A stretch of 64,000 bases of DNA from Xenorhabdus bovienii SS-2004 (GCF_000027225.1 NC_013892.1:2666001-2730000); one strand, 5' to 3'. Positions 9,464 through 19,176 are shown, numbered from the stretch's first letter. Program-made: numbers and translations. Notes: generated by a model not told the origin, from the letters alone.

Positions 9464-11084
9464 GGCTTAAGTTCCCACCTCTGTGATGATCGGTGAAAAA
9501 CAGATCCCGCATATTTTGGGCTATCGTTTTCCTGTCAAGTTTTCCTGAGCCAGACCTCGGCAGATTTCGGGCTTGCCAATAACGAGTAGGTAACATGTAA
9601 GCCGGCACCTGCGCAGCGAGAAATTGGCGAATATCCTGCTCATTAAGCTCCCTTTCGCCTGCAACAATCGCCGCGACCAGCCACTGTTCCTGATCTTCAT
9701 CCTCAACCACGCAAGCAACGGCCTCGGTAATAGCAGGGTAATTGAGCAGATGGTGTTCTATTTCTCCCAACTCAATCCGCAATCCGCGTAATTTGACTTG
9801 CGTATCCTTCCGTCCCTGACAGAAAAAGCCCCGTCCTTTCTCATGCCACCCAAGATCACCGGTCAGATATAGCCGCTGCTGAAGTTCTGGATGGAAGATG
9901 AATACCTTATCCGTCAGATCTTTTCGGTTGTAGTAGCCCTCTGCCAGACATATTCCACCGATGGCAATTTCGCCTTCTTCCGAATCCGCTTTTAACGTCA
10001 GACTGTCTGGTTCCAAGATATATAACTGGCATCCAGTAAGAGGCTGTCCAATGGGAATAGCGTCCGGCACGGTTTCCACGCAGTCATAAAAACTGACATC
10101 AATGGCCGCTTCCGTGGGGCCGTATAAATTGGTCAACAGGCAGCGCGAAGCCAATATTTTCTGAAATTGCGTCACCAGACTGGCCGGCAATGATTCCCCA
10201 CTCACATACACCCTGCGCAGCGCCGATAATGATGGCGTTTCAACACTGTCATCCTGAAGCTCTTGTAGTTCTTGCAGTACGGGCTTCAGCAAACTGGGGA
10301 CGAAGTGGACAACCGTAATATTTTCGCTTACCAATGCAGCGACTATGCCTCTGGGGAATGCTTCCAATCCCGGTTGCAGCAGATAATTGCTCGCACTATT
10401 CAGGGCAGGTAAAAAGAGTTCCCATAAAGACACATCAAAAGTCAGCGCCGTTCTTTGCAGGATGATGTCCGAATCCGTCATCTCACTGTGAGCCTGATGC
10501 CACTCTAATCGGTTAATGAAAGCGCCATGATTAACTAACACACCTTTGGGAATGCCAGTCGTGCCGGAAGTGAAGATTAAGTAAGCCGGATCGGTAGCCT
10601 GTCGTTGACGCGCTTTTTTGCCCGTGTTTTCTGATTGATGAAAATTAAGGCAGCGGTGATCCAGACAATGAGAGGTGGAGATTTCTGTCAGAAATTCACG
10701 CCCGATCAGTTCCAGTCCGGGTTTGGCCTGAGTAAACAGACTTCCCTGTGCCACATTGCAAAAAGCGATACGGCATTGAGCCGTCGCAAACATGGATGCT
10801 AACCGAGCGACAGGCGTTTTCGCCTCTACAGGAAAATAAACACCACCAGCAAGCAGTACCGCATATGCCGCCACCAGAAATTCCGGGCTGCGCTCAAGGC
10901 CAATAGCAACACAATCGCCCTGACATATACCGCGCTCACTCACCAGATAATGAGCCAGTCGTTGCGCTCTTTCGTATAATTCGCCCCAAGATAAAGCGTT
11001 TCCTTTTCCCCACCGTATCGCCGGATTCTGGTTATCTCTCGCCGTACTTTCGAAGTAATCAGTAATAAATCGACCAGTTGCCAT
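9456..11084 (-). CDS. Free-standing adenylation domain, predicted serine-activating
   Basis: A 542-residue adenylation enzyme with no condensation or carrier domain. It has FTSGTTGIPKG (171-181), FDVSLWEL, NLYGPTEAA, LTGDLGW, GRKDTQVKLRGLRIELGE and a C-terminal SGSGKLDRK. The pocket residues are D217, V218, W221, H260, Y293, S295, L320, I328, D329 and K, giving DVWHYSLIDK. This matches known serine codes except at one variable position. In aminomalonyl-ACP pathways a Ser adenylation domain (ZmaJ, or the first A domain of ClbH) loads a discrete ACP, and the seryl hydroxymethyl is then oxidised to a carboxylate. The ACP and dehydrogenase genes lie directly upstream, which fits. It overlaps the following NRPS gene by 8 bases and follows the dehydrogenase gene after 137 bases. 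Confidence 0.92.
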   Translation of the reverse strand: MATGRFITDYFESTARDNQNPAIRWGKGNALSWGELYERAQRLAHYLVSERGICQGDCVAIGLERSPEFLVAAYAVLLAGGVYFPVEAKTPVARLASMFATAQCRIAFCNVAQGSLFTQAKPGLELIGREFLTEISTSHCLDHRCLNFHQSENTGKKARQRQATDPAYLIFTSGTTGIPKGVLVNHGAFINRLEWHQAHSEMTDSDIILQRTALTFDVSLWELFLPALNSASNYLLQPGLEAFPRGIVAALVSENITVVHFVPSLLKPVLQELQELQDDSVETPSLSALRRVYVSGESLPASLVTQFQKILASRCLLTNLYGPTEAAIDVSFYDCVETVPDAIPIGQPLTGCQLYILEPDSLTLKADSEEGEIAIGGICLAEGYYNRKDLTDKVFIFHPELQQRLYLTGDLGWHEKGRGFFCQGRKDTQVKLRGLRIELGEIEHHLLNYPAITEAVACVVEDEDQEQWLVAAIVAGERELNEQDIRQFLAAQVPAYMLPTRYWQARNLPRSGSGKLDRKTIAQNMRDLFFTDHHRGGNLSHE

Positions 11085-11221
11085 GATGCCGACATCCTCT
11101 GAGTGCTGGATTTATTCAAATCTCATTGTGACCTGACGTTACAGGCGAACATCAGGCGATAGAAACCTGTCAGCCGGACGCAACACGCCAGACTTTTCAG
11201 GGGGAATAATGTTGAGACGAT

Positions 11222-12385
11222 TTACGGAATAGTCTGTGCGGCGTTATGGCGATACCGATTGCATACTGCCTTGCCGATCAGCATTTTTTGAAGTTCATTA
11301 CTGCCTTCAACAACTTGCAATATTTTCGCATCCCGATAGAGCCGACTGATGCCGTTGCTTTCATCGCAACCGTGACCACCGTGAATCTGTACCGCTTTCG
11401 CTGCTGCGATGCCAGCTTCATGCGATGAGAAAAGTTTGGCTTGAAGGATCTGCTCAAGAGCGTCTTCATCCCTTGTTTCTTTGGCTTTTGTCGCTGATAA
11501 ACAAATGAGTTGAGAGGCCAGCAGGCTACTGGACATTTCCGCCAGATAGCCGCGAATGATACCTTGATCCGCAAGTAACGTATCAAAGGTGATGCGGGAA
11601 TTAGCCCTGCGAGCGGATGCCGCCAATGCGGCCTGCTGTATTCCGAGCGCCGCCCAGGCCACGCTGATGCGGCCATAGTCCAAGGCATTGTTAGAGATTA
11701 GGTTTTGTCCAAATCCGGGTTTTCCGACAATATTGGTCTTAGGAACCCGACAATCTTTGAAATCCAACACTGCCAAATATGCACTCTTGAAGCCCAGCAT
11801 ATTTTTTTTGGCGGTCACTTTTAGCCCCGGAGTATCTTTAGGAACCAGCACTGCGGTATCCAGCCCCTGATATTTACCGAATACCAGAAATAAATCCGCA
11901 ATCTGGGCAAAAGTGATCCAAGATTTTTGCCCATTAGCCCTGAGATAATTTCCGTCTTCTGCAAACTGCGTCGACAGATTCTTGGAATCTCCGCCAGCGG
12001 ACACTTCCGTTTGCGCGAATGCACCAATGATTTCACCCTTTACCAGCGGTGCCAGAAAGCGTTGTTTTTGATCTTGAGAACCCCAATCTTCAATAGTTTT
12101 CAACACCATGGCGTGTACATTCAGCAACCCCGTGAGCGAACCACTCCCTGCGCCGATAGCCATGTTCAGCAATCCGAAGGTCGTGACATCAAACCCCAGA
12201 CCACCATTTTCGGGTTTCGCCAACCCACCCAACCAACCGTTATGTGCAAGTTTTTGCACAACCGTTGCAGGGATCGCTTCTGCCAAATCCCATTCGTCAG
12301 CATAAGGCGCAATTTCAGTCGCTGAAAATTGCTCAAATACCTGTAACCACTCGTTTTGCAAAGGTGACAAAAAGCGATTAAGCAT
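11222..12385 (-). CDS. Acyl-CoA dehydrogenase-like flavoenzyme acting on ACP-bound substrate
   Basis: A 387-residue protein spanning the usual three parts of the acyl-CoA dehydrogenase fold. FAQTEVSAGGDS and GQKSWIT match the flavin and substrate-binding middle domain. IHGGHGCDESNGISRLYRDAK followed by VEGSNELQ matches the C-terminal helical domain with its glutamate-containing motif. The start overlaps the ACP stop by 8 bases, so the two proteins are probably made together. Family members beside a discrete ACP (FkbI, ZmaI, ClbF) oxidise hydroxyacyl- or aminoacyl-ACP on the way to methoxymalonyl, hydroxymalonyl or aminomalonyl extender units. With a serine adenylation gene next door, aminomalonyl is favoured. 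A proline-to-pyrrole dehydrogenase (PltE type) was considered, but the adenylation code is not proline. Confidence 0.9.
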   Translation of the reverse strand: MLNRFLSPLQNEWLQVFEQFSATEIAPYADEWDLAEAIPATVVQKLAHNGWLGGLAKPENGGLGFDVTTFGLLNMAIGAGSGSLTGLLNVHAMVLKTIEDWGSQDQKQRFLAPLVKGEIIGAFAQTEVSAGGDSKNLSTQFAEDGNYLRANGQKSWITFAQIADLFLVFGKYQGLDTAVLVPKDTPGLKVTAKKNMLGFKSAYLAVLDFKDCRVPKTNIVGKPGFGQNLISNNALDYGRISVAWAALGIQQAALAASARRANSRITFDTLLADQGIIRGYLAEMSSSLLASQLICLSATKAKETRDEDALEQILQAKLFSSHEAGIAAAKAVQIHGGHGCDESNGISRLYRDAKILQVVEGSNELQKMLIGKAVCNRYRHNAAQTIP

Positions 12386-12629
12386 TTACCGCCACCTTTC
12401 TGTCCAAAAAGTTACAGACAGCCTGAATGCTGGAAAAATTGGCATTATCAAGGTCATCAATTTCGACTTTGATTTTGAAGTTTTTTTCGAGAAAGGAGAT
12501 TAGCTGGATAGCGGCCAAAGAGTTAACCAAGCCTGTTTCGAAGATATTGACCGAATCGTCTAAATCCTGCTTGCCAGCAAGTTTGCACAGGTATTCAGAC
12601 ACTAATTTTTTACGCGCAGATACGTCCAT
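12378..12629 (-). CDS. Discrete acyl carrier protein, extender-unit type
   Basis: An 83-residue acyl carrier protein. The phosphopantetheine serine lies in FETGLVNSLAAIQLISFLE, with Asn where most carrier proteins have Asp before the Ser. As I recall, the VNSL form and the following FKIKVEIDDLDNANFSSIQA pattern resemble FkbJ/ZmaH/ClbE-type ACPs that carry methoxymalonyl or aminomalonyl units. The ATG at 12629 has an AGGA site 8 bases upstream; a GTG one codon earlier (12632) is possible. This is the first gene of the operon, so the promoter should lie in the AT-rich spacer to its right. The acyl-CoA dehydrogenase gene overlaps its end. Confidence 0.88.
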   Translation of the reverse strand: MDVSARKKLVSEYLCKLAGKQDLDDSVNIFETGLVNSLAAIQLISFLEKNFKIKVEIDDLDNANFSSIQAVCNFLDRKVAVNA

Positions 12630-12632
12630 CAC

Positions 12633-13481
12633 TAATTTCCTTATGCGAACTTAATTTCGTGGATCTTTCTATTGTAAAAACGGCTGGAACTATTATAGCT
12701 ACCGCATGAGAGTGTGACTTCCCGAAGATAATACAAAATCAGAACAGGTCACTGTGACCGACATTAACATTAGTTGAATGCAGATTAATGACTGTAGATC
12801 TCTTTTTATATAACAAAAAATATTATTTAAATAAAAATCATTAACTCATGATACATTATCAGTTTAGTGAACATATCGTTAATGAACTATATATCTTAAA
12901 AACAATGAATTCTTCTCATTTTTTATGGGTCATAAATAGAATTAAATTAGTCGATAAAACAAATTAGTTCGATATATCAATAGGTTAGTGAAATATATTA
13001 TCTTGAGGAATGAAAGCCGTATAAAAACGGTATAATAGCTATTTTCCATGAGTCAGAATTAAATATAATAACGAAATATTTAATTCTGTCGTAGTACATA
13101 GAAAATTTAGAAGAAGCCCCTTACGCACCTGAAAATACATCTAGAATCCATAGATATCCCAATGCCATAATAACGCCATAGCTTGACAATAAATTAATAT
13201 AGCTCCCTGCAAAGAAAAGCCATAGGGAAAATCATCAGGTTATGATCAAGAAAATAATAACCATGAATATAATCAACCTATATACGCAGGTGTCCATATA
13301 GTGAAAGTTATCTGTTAAGACAACGGTCAACCAAGATTTAACCCCCTGAACGCCTTCATAAAAATAGAGAACCTGTTACAAATAGTTAGTGGTTTTATAT
13401 TAACTTTACTAGCACCTTTACTCATCTCTTTATTCGCAAGCTTATTATAGTAATTACTATAATAATAAATAGCCAAATCTA
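12633..13481. other. AT-rich spacer upstream of the biosynthetic operon, no gene seen
   Basis: About 850 bases with stops in all frames and no recognisable protein remnant. It must contain the promoter of the leftward NRPS/PKS operon. Many TATAAT-like stretches occur, so I do not pick one. Its base composition is clearly more AT-rich than the NRPS genes on its left. No tRNA gene was found. Confidence 0.6.
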
Positions 13482-13511
13482 GAAATCCTCGTTTTTAATA
13501 ACGAGGATTTC
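13482..13511. other. 10-bp inverted repeat, possible weak bidirectional terminator
   Basis: GAAATCCTCG (13482-13491) and CGAGGATTTC (13502-13511) are perfect reverse complements around a 10-base AT-rich loop. There is no long T-run on either side, so calling it a terminator is tentative. It sits just upstream of the integrase remnant. Confidence 0.4.
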
Positions 13512-13594
13512 TCATGATATACTAACAAAACTTCTCTATTCAGAGAGAAGGAATCGATACCATTTTGAATTATATTTAAGAAATTGAATGTCTC

Positions 13595-13738
13595 AAGAAG
13601 AAGTATGCTTGCTGGATGCTATCTGCTGGCGCTAATCCGTTATTTATTGCAACACAGATGGGGCATGTTTTTTCATCATAAATGGTTCATAACGTCTATG
13701 GCGCATGGATGCATGAAAATAGTGATGGGCCAAATTAA
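13595..13738 (+). pseudogene. Tyrosine-type phage integrase, C-terminal remnant
   Basis: One frame reads KKYACWMLSAGANPLFIATQ then MGH, a stop (TAA at 13679-13681), then MVHNVYGAWM before a second stop. This follows the C-terminal catalytic part of tyrosine recombinases: the ACW.L.AGANP.FIA.QMGH box, then the Tyr-containing VYG.WM box. The in-frame stop and the missing N-terminal two thirds show it is dead. It lies between the biosynthetic operon and fliE, so it may mark the edge of an acquired segment. I saw no tRNA or clear att repeat beside it. Confidence 0.72.
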
Positions 13739-13820
13739 GCTATTAATAAAAAGCTCACGATTGCCCCATGTGTGCCCCAAATAATTAATGAAAATAAATT
13801 AATATATATAAATCAGCCTA

Positions 13821-14132
13821 TTACACCTGCATATTCATAATCTCATGATACGCACTGACCAGCTTATTCCTGACCTGAATCCCCATCTGCAATGAAATAC
13901 TCGACTTCTGCATATTGACCATCACGTCATTCAATTCCACACCCGGCACACCCAACGTAAAATCCTGAGACAACTTAGTCGCCGACAGACGGGTTTGATT
14001 TATTTTTTCTACTGCAGCGGTAAGGTGGCTGGCAAAACCTCCCTGTACTGGCATGGGATTGGCAATGTTCGTTGCCTGTAATGCCTGTGCCTTCATCTGT
14101 TGCAGTACACCTTCAATTGCCTGAATTGACAT
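13821..14132 (-). CDS. fliE: Flagellar hook-basal body protein FliE
   Basis: A 103-residue protein matching FliE along its whole length (MSIQAIEGVLQQM at the start, SLQMGIQVRNKLVSAYHEIM at the end). FliE sits at the junction of the MS-ring and the proximal rod and is exported by the flagellar type III apparatus. The normal size is about 104 residues, so it is complete. It is transcribed divergently from fliF, as in E. coli. The 284-base gap between fliE and fliF should hold both promoters. Confidence 0.96.
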   Translation of the reverse strand: MSIQAIEGVLQQMKAQALQATNIANPMPVQGGFASHLTAAVEKINQTRLSATKLSQDFTLGVPGVELNDVMVNMQKSSISLQMGIQVRNKLVSAYHEIMNMQV

Positions 14133-14174
14133 AAAAACCTCGCGTTAAATCACCCTATTGATTATGTGATTAAG

Positions 14175-14203
14175 TGCCATATTAGCCTTGGGCTGACATG
14201 GCA
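14175..14203. promoter_or_regulatory. Imperfect palindrome in the fliE-fliF divergent promoter region
   Basis: TGCCATATTAGCC and GGCTGACATGGCA form 13-base arms with two mismatches around a 3-base spacer. It lies in the intergenic region where class 2 flagellar promoters are expected. The arms contain TGCCAT/ATGGCA as in FlhDC half-sites, but in the opposite orientation to the classical site, so assigning it to FlhDC is uncertain. Confidence 0.35.
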
Positions 14204-14416
14204 ATTTTCCACGCTGCCACCGTAACATAGCCCTTTCAAACTAAAGCGCGTAATTGAAGTAAAAATTCAAAGCTTATTGTGCCATTAAAAGAGGTGTGAA
14301 CAGCGAATAATGATGGGATTAATAGTAGGAAGAATCTTTTCGCTTGCGTATGGGGAGTCTGTTTTGTTACGCCACGCTTTTAGTATTCATGTTGACCAGC
14401 AAGGCAAGGATCGTCT

Positions 14417-16126
14417 ATGAGTGCAGCAACAACCGACGTTGAGAACCAAAATAAAGGTTTCAGCGCTATCATCAGCAGGATAAAAGCTGATCCCAAAGTT
14501 CCATTATTAGTTGCTGGCTCTGCTGCCATCGCTATCGTAGTCGCCCTTTTCCTCTGGATGCGCAGCCCTGATTACCGGGTACTTTACAGCAATCTGAGTG
14601 ATAAAGATGGCGGCGAAATCGTCACGCAATTAACCCAAATGAATATCCCCTACCGTTTTGCTGAAAACAGCTCTGCGCTCATGATACCCGCCGATAAGGT
14701 GCATGAGGCCCGGTTGAAACTGGCACAACAAGGGCTACCCAAAGGGGGAGCGGTGGGTTATGAGTTATTGGATAAAGAAAAATTCGGCATCAGCCAGTTC
14801 AGCGAGCAGGTAAATTACAATCGCGCAAAGGAAGGTGAGTTAAGCCGTACTATTGAGTCCCTTGACCCCGTCGAGAGTGCTCGTGTCATTCTGTCCATCC
14901 CCAAGCCTTCTCTGTTCGTTCGTGAACAAAAATCTCCTACAGCTTCCGTAACGGTAAGATTACTGCAAGGCCGTACTCTGGATGAGGGACAAGTCAACGC
15001 CATTGCGCACCTTGTTTCAAGCGGTGTGGCCGGTTTGCCGCCAAGCAATGTCAAAATTGTGGATCAGTCTGGACGCCTGCTGACTCAGGCCGATGCCAAC
15101 GGGCTCGATTTAAACACCACTCAGTTGAAATACATCCAGGAAGTCGAAAAGCGTTTCCAGCATCGTATTGAAACCATTCTGACGCCGGTGGTCGGCCGTG
15201 GCAATGTTCATGCTCAGGTCACAGCCCAGCTTGATTTCTCTCGCCGCGAACAAACGGCAGAAGAATATAAACCTAATCAGCCACCTAATGAGGCCGCTGT
15301 TCTCTCTAAACAGAGCAGTTCCAGTGAGCAAAGTGGTGGGTCATTGGTGGGTGGTGTTCCGGGTGCTTTATCAAATCAACCGAGTGCAGCACCAAGCGCA
15401 CCGATTGAGAAGCCCAATCCAGACACGAAAGGCAAAGGTGACGAAAAATCCGATCAGAATCGCAATAGCACCTATAACAATTATGAGCGTTTGGTGAACA
15501 ACAGCCGCAATAACCGCCATGACGAACTGATTAACTATCAAGTCGGTAAAACCATTAGCCACACCCAATTGCAGGTAGGCGCAGTAGAACGCCTTTCCGT
15601 TGCCGTTGTCATCAACTATGCCACTACTCAGGGAGAAAATGGCCCTGAAACAAAAGCACTGACACCAGAACAGTTATCCCAGATCGAAGCACTGACTCGT
15701 GAAGCAATGGGCTTCTCAACTAAACGTGGCGATAGCCTGAATGTCGTCAACACACCGTTCAACGATACGGCTGAAGTGATAGAACCCCTGCCGTTCTGGC
15801 AACACCCTGTCCTGCTGGAAAAAACATTAGAGTTAGGTCGTTGGTTACTGTTGGCACTGGTTGCATGGCTATTGTGGCGCAAAATGATCGTGCCTCAAAT
15901 CGCCAAGAAACGTGCGGCGGAAAAAGCCGCACTTAACGCGCAGAAAAATCAACAGAAGCAGCAAGCGCCAGAGTCCAATGCGGAACTGGATGAAAAAATG
16001 CGCCGCAAGCTGGCTCGCCAACGAGTCAATGCCGAGATTCAAAGCCAGCGTATCCGTGAACTTGCAGAAAAAGATCCTCGCGTTGTCGCGCTGGTGATCC
16101 GCCAATGGATGAGTAACGAACAATGA
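14417..16126 (+). CDS. fliF: Flagellar MS-ring protein FliF
   Basis: A 569-residue protein with a transmembrane segment near residues 32-49 ([18 protein letters not shown]). The [14 protein letters not shown] ring-building motif follows, then a low-complexity Ser/Pro/Gln region near 300-345, and a second membrane helix near 470-490 ([15 protein letters not shown]). The C-terminal cytoplasmic tail, ending near [13 protein letters not shown], binds FliG. FliF forms the inner-membrane ring on which the motor and export gate are assembled. The length fits the family. Its stop overlaps the fliG start by 4 bases. It is the first gene of the rightward fliFGHIJK block. Confidence 0.98.
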   Translation: MSAATTDVENQNKGFSAIISRIKADPKVPLLVAGSAAIAIVVALFLWMRSPDYRVLYSNLSDKDGGEIVTQLTQMNIPYRFAENSSALMIPADKVHEARLKLAQQGLPKGGAVGYELLDKEKFGISQFSEQVNYNRAKEGELSRTIESLDPVESARVILSIPKPSLFVREQKSPTASVTVRLLQGRTLDEGQVNAIAHLVSSGVAGLPPSNVKIVDQSGRLLTQADANGLDLNTTQLKYIQEVEKRFQHRIETILTPVVGRGNVHAQVTAQLDFSRREQTAEEYKPNQPPNEAAVLSKQSSSSEQSGGSLVGGVPGALSNQPSAAPSAPIEKPNPDTKGKGDEKSDQNRNSTYNNYERLVNNSRNNRHDELINYQVGKTISHTQLQVGAVERLSVAVVINYATTQGENGPETKALTPEQLSQIEALTREAMGFSTKRGDSLNVVNTPFNDTAEVIEPLPFWQHPVLLEKTLELGRWLLLALVAWLLWRKMIVPQIAKKRAAEKAALNAQKNQQKQQAPESNAELDEKMRRKLARQRVNAEIQSQRIRELAEKDPRVVALVIRQWMSNEQ

Positions 16127-17115
16127 GCCTGACCGGAACAGAAAGAAGTGCCGTCATGTTAATGACCCTGGGAGAAGATCAGGCGGCCGAGGTGTTTAAG
16201 CACCTGAATTCCAGAGAAGTACAGCAACTGAGTATCGCGATGGCGGGAATGAGGCAAGTCTCCAACCAGCAACTGGCTGAAGTGATGGCAGAGTTTGAAG
16301 AAGATGCAGGGCAGTACGCGGCTCTCAGCATCAACGCCAACGACTACCTGCGCAGCGTCTTGGTGAAAGCGTTGGGCGAAGAACGTGCTTCCAGCCTGCT
16401 TGAAGATATCCTTGAATCCCGCGATACCACAACGGGCATCGAGACTCTCAACTTTATGGAGCCACAAATGGCGGCTGATATGATCCGCGATGAACACCCG
16501 CAGATCATTGCCACCATTCTGGTTCACCTGAACCGGGGTCAGGCCGCCGATATCCTTGCCCTGTTCGATGATCGCCTGCGTAATGATGTCATGCTGCGTA
16601 TTGCAACCTTTGGTGGAGTACAGCCGTCCGCGCTGGCTGAATTGACCGAAGTACTGAATAACCTGCTGGATGGCCAGAACCTTAAACGCAGTAAAATGGG
16701 CGGTGTCCGTACTGCGGCTGAAATCATCAACCTGATGAAAAACCAGCAGGAAGAGAGCGTCATTGAGGCAGTGCGTACCTATGATGGTGAACTGGCGCAG
16801 AGAATCATTGATGAAATGTTCCTGTTCGAAAACCTCATCGGTGTGGACGCTCGCAGTATCCAGCGCTTGTTGCAGGAAATTACCACCGATTCCCTGCTTG
16901 TGGCATTGAAAGGCTGCGATCAGGCATTGCGCGATCACTTCCTCAACAATATGTCGCAGCGTGCTGCTGAAATCATGCGTGATGACTTGGCGACCCGCGG
17001 CCCGGTTCGCATGTCTCAAGTGGAAGCCGAACAGAAATCCATCCTGCTTGTGGTTCGTCGTTTGGCAGAGAACGGCGAAATTATCCTGAATGGTGGTGAT
17101 GATACCTATGTCTGA
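16123..17115 (+). CDS. fliG: Flagellar motor switch protein FliG
   Basis: A 330-residue protein with the three FliG regions. The N-terminal part ([20 protein letters not shown]) binds FliF. The middle domain contains [13 protein letters not shown]. The C-terminal torque-generating domain has the charged stretch [20 protein letters not shown] and [15 protein letters not shown]. It forms the rotor face of the C-ring and contacts MotA. It overlaps fliF at its start and fliH at its end. Complete by length. Confidence 0.98.
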   Translation: MSLTGTERSAVMLMTLGEDQAAEVFKHLNSREVQQLSIAMAGMRQVSNQQLAEVMAEFEEDAGQYAALSINANDYLRSVLVKALGEERASSLLEDILESRDTTTGIETLNFMEPQMAADMIRDEHPQIIATILVHLNRGQAADILALFDDRLRNDVMLRIATFGGVQPSALAELTEVLNNLLDGQNLKRSKMGGVRTAAEIINLMKNQQEESVIEAVRTYDGELAQRIIDEMFLFENLIGVDARSIQRLLQEITTDSLLVALKGCDQALRDHFLNNMSQRAAEIMRDDLATRGPVRMSQVEAEQKSILLVVRRLAENGEIILNGGDDTYV

Positions 17116-17812
17116 TAAGTCAAATAAGGGAATTTGGCAGCCGTGGCAGCCAAATGAACTGACTCAGTGGGAAACACTGCGGGCAAAACTGAAGCCCAAG
17201 GACGACGAATCGGAGCCTAGCGAGCAGGAGCGTCTGCTGGATCAGGCCAGAATGCTGGACGCGCTGAAAGAACAAGCGCGTCAGACCGGCCATGAACAAG
17301 GTTTTACGGCAGGCCAGGCGCAAGGTTATGAACAAGGGATACAGGAAGGCCGTCAGGCGGGTCTGGAGCAAGGGTTGCAGGAAGCCAGACAACAGCAGCA
17401 GATTGTTGTTGAACAGTGGAAAGCCTTGCTGGAAGATTTTAGCCATTCACTGGATGGGCTGGATACGGTTATCGCTTCACGCCTGATGCAGCTTTCCCTC
17501 ACAGCCGCTCAGCATATTCTGGGGCAGCCCGCCGTGTGTGATGGCACTGCCCTGCTGAATCAGATCCGTGAATTTATCCAGCAGGAGCCAATGTTCAGTG
17601 GAAAACCACAACTGCGAGTCCACCCACAGAATATCCCGCTGGTTGAACAGCAACTGGGGGAAATTCTGGCATTGCATGGCTGGCGTCTGATTGCCGATAA
17701 CAAGCTGCATCCGGGCGGCTGTAAAGCCAGTGCGGATGAAGGTGATCTGGACGCCAGTCTGGCAACGCGCTGGCACGAAATGTGTCGTCTGGCGGCGTCA
17801 GGAGAATTGTGA
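17108..17812 (+). CDS. fliH: Flagellar export stator protein FliH
   Basis: A 234-residue FliH, the partner and negative regulator of the export ATPase FliI. The ATG at 17108 lies inside the end of fliG and gives [15 protein letters not shown]. An upstream in-frame start at 17090 is less likely because it lies deeper within fliG. The central region (about 75-115) has the typical glycine-repeat helix ([20 protein letters not shown]) and Gln-rich coiled coil. The C-terminal half carries the FliI-binding domain. Its stop overlaps the fliI start (TGATG). Confidence 0.95.
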   Translation: MSDKSNKGIWQPWQPNELTQWETLRAKLKPKDDESEPSEQERLLDQARMLDALKEQARQTGHEQGFTAGQAQGYEQGIQEGRQAGLEQGLQEARQQQQIVVEQWKALLEDFSHSLDGLDTVIASRLMQLSLTAAQHILGQPAVCDGTALLNQIREFIQQEPMFSGKPQLRVHPQNIPLVEQQLGEILALHGWRLIADNKLHPGGCKASADEGDLDASLATRWHEMCRLAASGEL

Positions 17813-19176
17813 TGACTGCACGACTTGGGCGCTGGCTGGCAACGTTAGATTCACTGGAAAAACGTCTGGAAAAAACCCCGAGAGTCCGCCGTTACGGGCG
17901 TCTGACCCGCGCGACCGGTTTAGTACTGGAAGCTACTGGCATACAGATGCCTTTGGGTGCTACCTGTCTGATCGAACGGCAGAATGGCAGTACGGTTGAA
18001 GAAGTTGAAAGCGAAGTGGTTGGTTTCAATGGTGAAAAACTGTTATTGATGCCATTGGAAGAACTGGAAGGCATAGTACCGGGTGCCCGTGTCTATGCCC
18101 GTTCTTACGGTGAAGATTCGGCTGGCGGACGTCGTTTGCCACTGGGGACTGAATTGCTTGGCAGAGTGCTGGATGGCTCTGGTCGCCCCCTCGACGGCTT
18201 CCCTGCCCCCGATACAGGTTATCGTGCCTTGTTGACTACTCCCCCGATCAATCCACTGCAACGGACACCCATCAGCGATGTTCTGGACGTTGGTGTGCGA
18301 GCCATCAATTCCCTGCTGACCGTTGGACGCGGGCAACGCATGGGGCTGTTTGCCGGATCAGGCGTCGGTAAAAGTGTGCTCCTCGGTATGATGGCCCGCT
18401 ATACCCAAGCAGACGTGATTGTCGTTGGACTGATCGGTGAACGTGGCCGTGAAGTCAAAGATTTCATCGAAAACATTTTAGGTGTGGAAGGGCTGGCACG
18501 TTCAGTTGTCGTGGCCGCACCTGCCGACGTTTCGCCACTGCTGCGGATGCAAGGCGCTTCTTATGCCACCCGTATTGCCGAAGATTTCCGCGATCGCGGC
18601 AAACATGTCCTGCTGATCATGGACTCCCTCACCCGCTACAGCATGGCGCAACGCGAAATAGCCTTGGCTATCGGCGAGCCGCCGGCAACCAAAGGCTACC
18701 CACCTTCCGTATTTGCCAAGTTGCCGGCACTGGTAGAGCGAGCAGGCAATGGCGTCAGTGATGGCGGTTCGATTACTGCGTTTTATACCGTTCTGACAGA
18801 AGGTGATGATCAGCAAGATCCAATTGCCGATTCCGCCCGTGCTATTCTGGATGGTCATATCGTGCTATCGCGTTCACTGGCAGAATCTGGCCACTACCCT
18901 GCCATTGACATTGAAGCGTCCATCAGCCGCGCCATGACCTCGCTGATTGATAACGACCATTATCGACGGGTACAGCAGTTCAAACAGTTGCTTGCCAGCT
19001 ACCAGCGCAATCGGGATTTAATTAATGTCGGCGCTTACGCCGCGGGCAGCGATCCTTTACTGGACAGAGCGATTCAGCTTTATCCTCATATGGCCCAGTT
19101 CCTGCAACAGGGCATGAGTGAACGTAGTGAGTACGATGCGGCATGTATTCAGCTTCAACAATTATTGCCAATATAG
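17812..19176 (+). CDS. fliI: Flagellum-specific ATPase FliI
   Basis: A 454-residue ATPase of the flagellar/type III export family. Walker A is [15 protein letters not shown], and the Walker B region is [20 protein letters not shown]. The signature [16 protein letters not shown] precedes it. The start at 17812 (MTARLGRWL) is coupled to the fliH stop; the frame extends further upstream but would overlap fliH by 31 bases. FliI hydrolyses ATP to help deliver export substrates to the FlhAB/FliPQR gate. A 78-base gap separates it from fliJ. Confidence 0.97.
   Translation: MTARLGRWLATLDSLEKRLEKTPRVRRYGRLTRATGLVLEATGIQMPLGATCLIERQNGSTVEEVESEVVGFNGEKLLLMPLEELEGIVPGARVYARSYGEDSAGGRRLPLGTELLGRVLDGSGRPLDGFPAPDTGYRALLTTPPINPLQRTPISDVLDVGVRAINSLLTVGRGQRMGLFAGSGVGKSVLLGMMARYTQADVIVVGLIGERGREVKDFIENILGVEGLARSVVVAAPADVSPLLRMQGASYATRIAEDFRDRGKHVLLIMDSLTRYSMAQREIALAIGEPPATKGYPPSVFAKLPALVERAGNGVSDGGSITAFYTVLTEGDDQQDPIADSARAILDGHIVLSRSLAESGHYPAIDIEASISRAMTSLIDNDHYRRVQQFKQLLASYQRNRDLINVGAYAAGSDPLLDRAIQLYPHMAQFLQQGMSERSEYDAACIQLQQLLPI

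Noticed and set aside
11222..12632. ACP + acyl-CoA dehydrogenase + free adenylation domain as a proline-to-pyrrole cassette (PltLEF type)
   Set aside because: The adenylation pocket reads as a serine code (DVWHYSLIDK), not proline, and the ACP has the VNSL form of extender-unit carriers.
13584..13784. 66-codon plus-strand ORF after the inverted repeat
   Set aside because: It is in a different frame from the integrase remnant that explains this DNA, and has no support of its own.
14396..14416. An alternative earlier start for fliF
   Set aside because: The ATG at 14417 has AAGGA upstream and gives the family N-terminus; nothing upstream is in frame with support.
16159..17019. 286-codon minus-strand frame opposite fliG
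   Set aside because: A shadow of the strongly conserved fliG frame; no recognisable protein and no ribosome binding site.
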